A DNA stretch of 5,985 nt. Origin: Solobacterium sp. Lineage in GTDB: Bacteria; Bacillota_I; Bacilli_A; Erysipelotrichales; Erysipelotrichaceae. Where the stretch lies: contig JAFYGX010000265.1 of the NCBI GenBank assembly GCA_017543025.1, positions 1 to 5,985 on the forward strand, written 5' to 3'. Shown here in pieces: positions 5,493 to 5,985 of this stretch. Position 1 is the first letter of the stretch; each line of letters begins with the position of its first letter. The notes under the pieces were generated by a model that did no database searches, was not told the origin of the DNA, and saw only the letters and a list, made by a program, of their open reading frames with translations. Position numbers and translations under genes: made by a program.

Positions 5493-5985
5493 TTACTTAC
5501 AATACCATATCCCCTCCGTTTCGCCAACAGTATTCAAAGATTTTTTTGTGAATTCTGCCGCCTCCGAAAACCAGAAAGCCGCATCCGGTTCACTAGCCTG
5601 CAGTTGCATATACTGCCGAAAAGCCTTATCTGAAGCCGCATACGGAGCTGTATTTGCAAGTGTCAATATGGACACAGATCGGCGCACAGATATTCGGAAG
5701 GATACAGAAAAGACACTTTCAATTCAGAATTCACGACGTGCTGCGCATCCCCTGTCGGCTCGTGCACAGTGGTTCAAAAAAGCATCCTGAATACGCCGCT
5801 TCACTGTACAGAAATCCCGGTATCCGTTTCGGCAATCATGTCTGTCCTGATTCTGAATATCCATTCTTCACTCAACAGTCTGCTGCAGATAAACTGTTTT
5901 TCCAAATGGCAGCGTATCATTCGCTGCGCCATATACATCAGATAGGTCAGCGTTAAGGAACATTTTTCCTGTGCCGGAAGCTGCA
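5493..5985 (-). other. Right-edge region: interrupted minus-strand frames, possibly a decayed gene
   Basis: No gene is recognised. One minus-strand frame runs from the window edge to TAA at 5493 with only two internal stops, both TGA (5868-5870 and 5724-5726). It splits into a 38-codon edge piece, a 46-codon piece starting at ATG 5864, and a final piece in which GTG at 5687 gives 64 residues. A second minus frame is open from the edge to TGA at 5801 (60 codons) and could instead be the tail of a gene entering from the right. None has a clear ribosome binding site. Plus-strand frames are also fairly open here, so low stop density weakens the case. Options are a decayed gene, a truncated C-terminus, or plain intergenic DNA. 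Confidence 0.25.
5499..5527 (-). promoter_or_regulatory. Predicted extended -10 promoter of rpsO
   Basis: On the minus strand TTGGCG (5522-5527) and TATTGT (5499-5504) are separated by 17 bp. TG lies one base before the -10 (TGG TATTGT), the extended -10 signature. Each hexamer matches the consensus at 4 of 6 positions. The expected transcription start is near 5492. Confidence 0.5.

Noticed and set aside
5654..5956. 100-codon plus-strand frame near the right edge.
   Set aside because: It depends on a TTG start without a ribosome binding site, and the product shows no domain pattern. The competing minus frames are equally open.

Overview
The window looks like chromosomal DNA of a low-to-moderate GC Bacillota (Firmicutes), probably an anaerobe. 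The reasons are a class I superoxide reductase, a Bacillota-type giant FtsX-like permease with coiled-coil ectodomains, an S15 gene with a strong AGGAG ribosome binding site, and Rho-independent terminators. The genus cannot be read from the sequence alone. All three confident genes lie on the minus strand, so transcription runs right to left.

Layout from right to left, in transcription order. Positions 5493-5985 hold no convincing gene, only interrupted minus-strand frames. Next come an extended -10 promoter (5499-5527) and a leader of about 78 nt with a hairpin that could compete with sequestration of the Shine-Dalgarno. rpsO (5148-5414, ribosomal protein S15) follows, closed by a strong hairpin terminator (5107-5134). 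A perfect TATAAT lies 8 bp before the ATG of a 1269-residue ABC-transporter permease (1264-5073), which has no Shine-Dalgarno and no adjacent ATPase gene. About 660 bp of apparently non-coding DNA (599-1263) leads to a small promoter region with a perfect 9-bp inverted repeat. That region drives a 125-residue superoxide reductase (183-560), which is followed by a long hairpin terminator (104-168). The first 103 bases are unusually rich in inverted repeats and may be a structured RNA or an operator cluster.

The three genes do not form an obvious pathway: a translation protein, an envelope transporter or mechanotransmission permease, and an oxidative-stress enzyme, each apparently transcribed on its own. 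The most interesting points are the regulatory layouts (rpsO leader switch, SD-containing palindrome at the superoxide reductase, leaderless-looking permease start), the 116-residue K/R-free acidic insert in the permease, and the compact hairpin cluster at the left edge. I found no evidence of a novel multi-gene system.
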